This document shows positions 61,849-64,000 of a stretch of DNA of 64,000 nucleotides, one piece after another. The DNA comes from Rhodanobacter denitrificans (GTDB lineage: Bacteria; Pseudomonadota; Gammaproteobacteria; Xanthomonadales; Rhodanobacteraceae): positions 558,001 to 622,000 of the forward strand of contig QFPO01000003.1 of NCBI GenBank assembly GCA_003241385.1, written 5' to 3'. A program made the position numbers and the translations under genes. Numbering within the stretch: position 1 is the first letter of the stretch; each line of letters begins with the position of its first letter. The notes under the pieces are model-generated. The model was not told where the DNA came from, made no database searches, and saw only the letters and a program-made list of their open reading frames with translations.

Positions 61849-62952
61849 TCAGCCGAATCGCCGGAAGTAGGCCGATACCGCCGCGATCAGGATCGCCGGC
61901 GGCAGCAGGTTCGCCAGCACCGGATGGAAGCCGTAGACGGTCCCCATGCTGACGATCGCGCTCTGCAGGAAGTAGAAGCCGATCGCCAGCACCATGCCGA
62001 TGAACAACCGCTTGGCCAGGCCGCCGCTGCGCAGCGCGCCGAACGCGAACGGCATCGCGCAGAACGCCAGCACCAGCACGCTGAGCGGATAGAACACGCG
62101 CTTCCAGTACGCCTCGCGGTAGCGCGAGGCCTCCTGTCCGTTGCGCTCGAGCGTGCGCACCGTGCGGCCGAGGTCGCGCGTGGACATGTAGTCGGTGCGC
62201 ACGATGCTGAGCGAGAGCAGCCGCGCGTCCAGGCGCGAATCCCAGTCCATCTGCGGCGCCACGGTGGTATCGGCGTGATCGGCCGCGAACGCCGTGCGGC
62301 GCGCCTCGTGCAGCTGCCAGCGCCCGCCGGCATGCGTCGCGCGCGCGGCGAGCATCAGCGTGGCGAGCCTGCCTTCGGCGTCGAACTCGAACACGCGCAC
62401 GCCGAACAGTTCCAGCGTGGTGCCGGTGGGCGTATCGAGCGTGCGCGCGCGGCGTGCGCTGACGACCTTGTCGCCGTCGCGCGCCCACAGGCTGCCGCCC
62501 TTGGCGAGCGTGACGTCGTTGGACTTGGCGGCCAGCTGCAGCGCCTGCGCGCGCTGGTCGCCCCACGGCGCCAGCGTCTCGCCGATCGCGGTCACGGCCA
62601 CCGTCAGCGCCAGCAGCGCCAGCGCCACCGACGCGCAGATGCGCAGCTTGGACAGGCCGGCCGCGCGCAGTGCGGTCAGCTCGCCGCTGCCGGCCAATGC
62701 GCCGAGGCCCATCAGGCCGCCGATCAGCGCGGCGTAGCCGAACATCTCGTAGAGCCGGCGCGGCACCGTCAGCAGGATGTAGGTGACGGCCTTGCCGAGT
62801 CCGTAGTCGTTCTTGCCGACGTCACCGAGTTCGCCGATCAGCGACATGAACGCGTCGATGCCGACCAGGACCAGCCAGGTCAGCGCGACCGCGCCGAGCA
62901 CGGCCTGCGCGACCAGGCGGTCGGTCTGGCGCGGCCACGCGCGCGCGCTCAT
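61849..62952 (-). CDS. lptG: LPS export ABC permease LptG
   Basis: A 367-residue permease of LptBFGC, which extracts LPS from the inner membrane. It has three N-terminal and three C-terminal helices around a periplasmic beta-jellyroll. The N-terminal coupling region (GYAALIGGLMGLGALAGSGE followed by LTALRAAGLS) and the C-terminal AMPFAFGALRSGGLAKRLF are typical. Its ATG overlaps the stop of lptF (ATGA). Confidence 0.95.
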   Translation of the reverse strand: MSARAWPRQTDRLVAQAVLGAVALTWLVLVGIDAFMSLIGELGDVGKNDYGLGKAVTYILLTVPRRLYEMFGYAALIGGLMGLGALAGSGELTALRAAGLSKLRICASVALALLALTVAVTAIGETLAPWGDQRAQALQLAAKSNDVTLAKGGSLWARDGDKVVSARRARTLDTPTGTTLELFGVRVFEFDAEGRLATLMLAARATHAGGRWQLHEARRTAFAADHADTTVAPQMDWDSRLDARLLSLSIVRTDYMSTRDLGRTVRTLERNGQEASRYREAYWKRVFYPLSVLVLAFCAMPFAFGALRSGGLAKRLFIGMVLAIGFYFLQSAIVSMGTVYGFHPVLANLLPPAILIAAVSAYFRRFG

Positions 62953-64000
62953 GCCGCGCTCCGCGCCGCACGCGGCCGGCGCAGCTGCTGGCCGCGCCAC
63001 AGCAGCAGTGCCGCGATCGCGATCGTGGCCAGATAGATCCACCAGTAGCCGAGCGCCGGCGCCAGCTTGCCGGCGATCATCCAGGCGCGGCCGAGCACGA
63101 TCGCGTTGGCGTAGATGAAGTAGCACAGGATCGCGATCAGCAGCCGCGCATAGCGCGGCTCGCGCGGATTGGACCGCGCCAGCGGCAGGGCGAGCAGGGT
63201 CAGCACCAGCGCCGACAGCGGCGAGGCCAGCCGCCAGTGCAGCTCGGCGCGCTGGACCAGGTCGTCGCTGCGCCAGAGTTCCGCAGTCGGCGCCGAGCGC
63301 TTGGCGCGGTCGCCGCCGCCGTCGGCCGCGCCGCCGCTCGGCAGCTTGACGTCGTTGCGCTCGAAGCGCATCAGACGGAAGTCGTCGACGCCGATCCGGC
63401 CCTCGACGCGGAAGCCGTCCATCAGCGCCAGATAGCGGCCCTCGCCGTCGGCGTCGTGATACATGTGGCCGGTCGGCGCGGTGATCACGTCGATGCGGCG
63501 CGAGCCGTCCTCCTCGTCGCCGCGCTCGGTCGTCACGAACAATCGCTCGAAGCGCTGGCCGTCGTCGGACATCGCGCCGACGTAGATCACGCCGTCGCTG
63601 CCCGGCAGCGAGACGAACTTGCCCGGCTCCAGACCGGCCACGATCATCGAGCGGTTGGCGTCGTCGAGCAGGCGGTCGGCCAGCCGCACCGAGGCCGGCG
63701 CCAGCCAGAACGAGACCAGCCCGAGCGCGAGCATCGCCGGACCGGCCAGCCACAGCAGCGGCCGGATCAGGCCGCGCAGGTCCAGGCCCGAGGCGGCCAG
63801 CACGGCCATCTCGCTGTCGCGCCAGAGCCGTCCGTAGGCCATCAGCACGCCGAGGAAGATCGCCAGCGGCAGCAGCACGGTCAGACCGTCGATCGTGCGC
63901 AGGCCGATCAGCGCGAACAGCAGATCGGCCGGCGCGCGGCCGCGCGCGATCCGGTTCAGCAGGTCGGCCACCGTGCTGCCGACCGTGATCAGCAGCAGGA
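62949..64000 (-). CDS. lptF: LPS export ABC permease LptF (N-terminus beyond window)
   Basis: The partner permease of LptG, with the C-terminal 350 residues visible and the frame open to the window edge. Marks are LPLAIFLGVLMAYGRLWRDSE followed by MAVLAASGL, the jellyroll region and the late RLLIAILCYFIYANAIVLGR helix. lptF-lptG form a coupled operon on the minus strand. Confidence 0.95.
   Translation of the reverse strand, partial: LLLITVGSTVADLLNRIARGRAPADLLFALIGLRTIDGLTVLLPLAIFLGVLMAYGRLWRDSEMAVLAASGLDLRGLIRPLLWLAGPAMLALGLVSFWLAPASVRLADRLLDDANRSMIVAGLEPGKFVSLPGSDGVIYVGAMSDDGQRFERLFVTTERGDEEDGSRRIDVITAPTGHMYHDADGEGRYLALMDGFRVEGRIGVDDFRLMRFERNDVKLPSGGAADGGGDRAKRSAPTAELWRSDDLVQRAELHWRLASPLSALVLTLLALPLARSNPREPRYARLLIAILCYFIYANAIVLGRAWMIAGKLAPALGYWWIYLATIAIAALLLWRGQQLRRPRAARSAA

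Noticed and set aside
1..64000. CRISPR arrays, insertion sequences or prophage
   Set aside because: No regularly spaced direct repeats, transposase, integrase or phage structural proteins were seen in any frame.

Overview
The window is a gene-dense chromosomal stretch of high G+C (by eye about two thirds to 70 percent). Gene content points to a gammaproteobacterium of the Xanthomonadales/Lysobacterales, perhaps Rhodanobacteraceae (Dokdonella-like). The evidence is the conserved block thrS-infC-rpmI-rplT-pheS-pheT-ihfA-merR-tRNA-Pro, the queA-tgt-folC-dedD-cvpA-purF block, sdh followed by sdhE and ygfX, lptF/lptG, and small families (DUF6116, DUF6164) that I associate with this order. The genus is an inference. 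I see no insertion sequence, prophage, CRISPR array or rRNA.

Layout: 1-858 holds the start of a lolC/lolE permease gene. 963-3017 is a secreted BNR-repeat protein of lower G+C. 3058-7450 is the succinate dehydrogenase operon with three accessory genes. 7556-11148 carries ygfZ, a SleB-type hydrolase with a structured leader, a glycine-zipper lipoprotein and an MgtE-like transporter. 11192-15367 is a CadC-like TPR regulator followed by a secreted HAF-repeat protein. 15495-20827 holds a TatD nuclease, tcdA, a membrane-anchored cytochrome c'-like protein, a Mpo1-like protein, an Old Yellow Enzyme/hydrolase pair and a cold-shock gene. 21185-24047 is an overlapping trio (YcaQ-type, DUF2127, metalloprotease-like lipoprotein). 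24210-25541 is a secreted beta-helix protein. 25587-33686 is one dense minus-strand cluster: two diverged copies of a two-gene membrane module around a DUF455 ferritin-like gene, then pilU and a methyltransferase. 33904-40572 is queA-tgt-folC-dedD-cvpA-purF. 40655-46090 is an ABC exporter, an amidohydrolase fused to a CIA30-like domain, and a DesK/DesR-like two-component pair. 46321-48838 has an aminotransferase and a proline iminopeptidase. 48901-56528 is the translation block. 57065-64000 has an HNH nuclease, MgtC, an RluA-type synthase, a secreted protein, a cold-shock/RRM pair, an RDD protein and lptG/lptF.

Main points for follow-up: (1) a short motif D-x-[VL]-[FL]-x-[DS]-G-[FY]-[DE] closes three otherwise unrelated secreted proteins and directly follows the signal peptide of a fourth, which suggests an undescribed surface or sorting tag; (2) thrS is broken by an internal deletion that shifts the frame; (3) the paired membrane-protein module is duplicated around a ferritin-like gene; (4) an ABC/two-component operon carries an unusual amidohydrolase-CIA30 fusion and has an operator-like palindrome upstream; (5) infC starts at ATC; (6) a degenerate tRNA-Cys-like sequence lies between thrS and the HNH gene.
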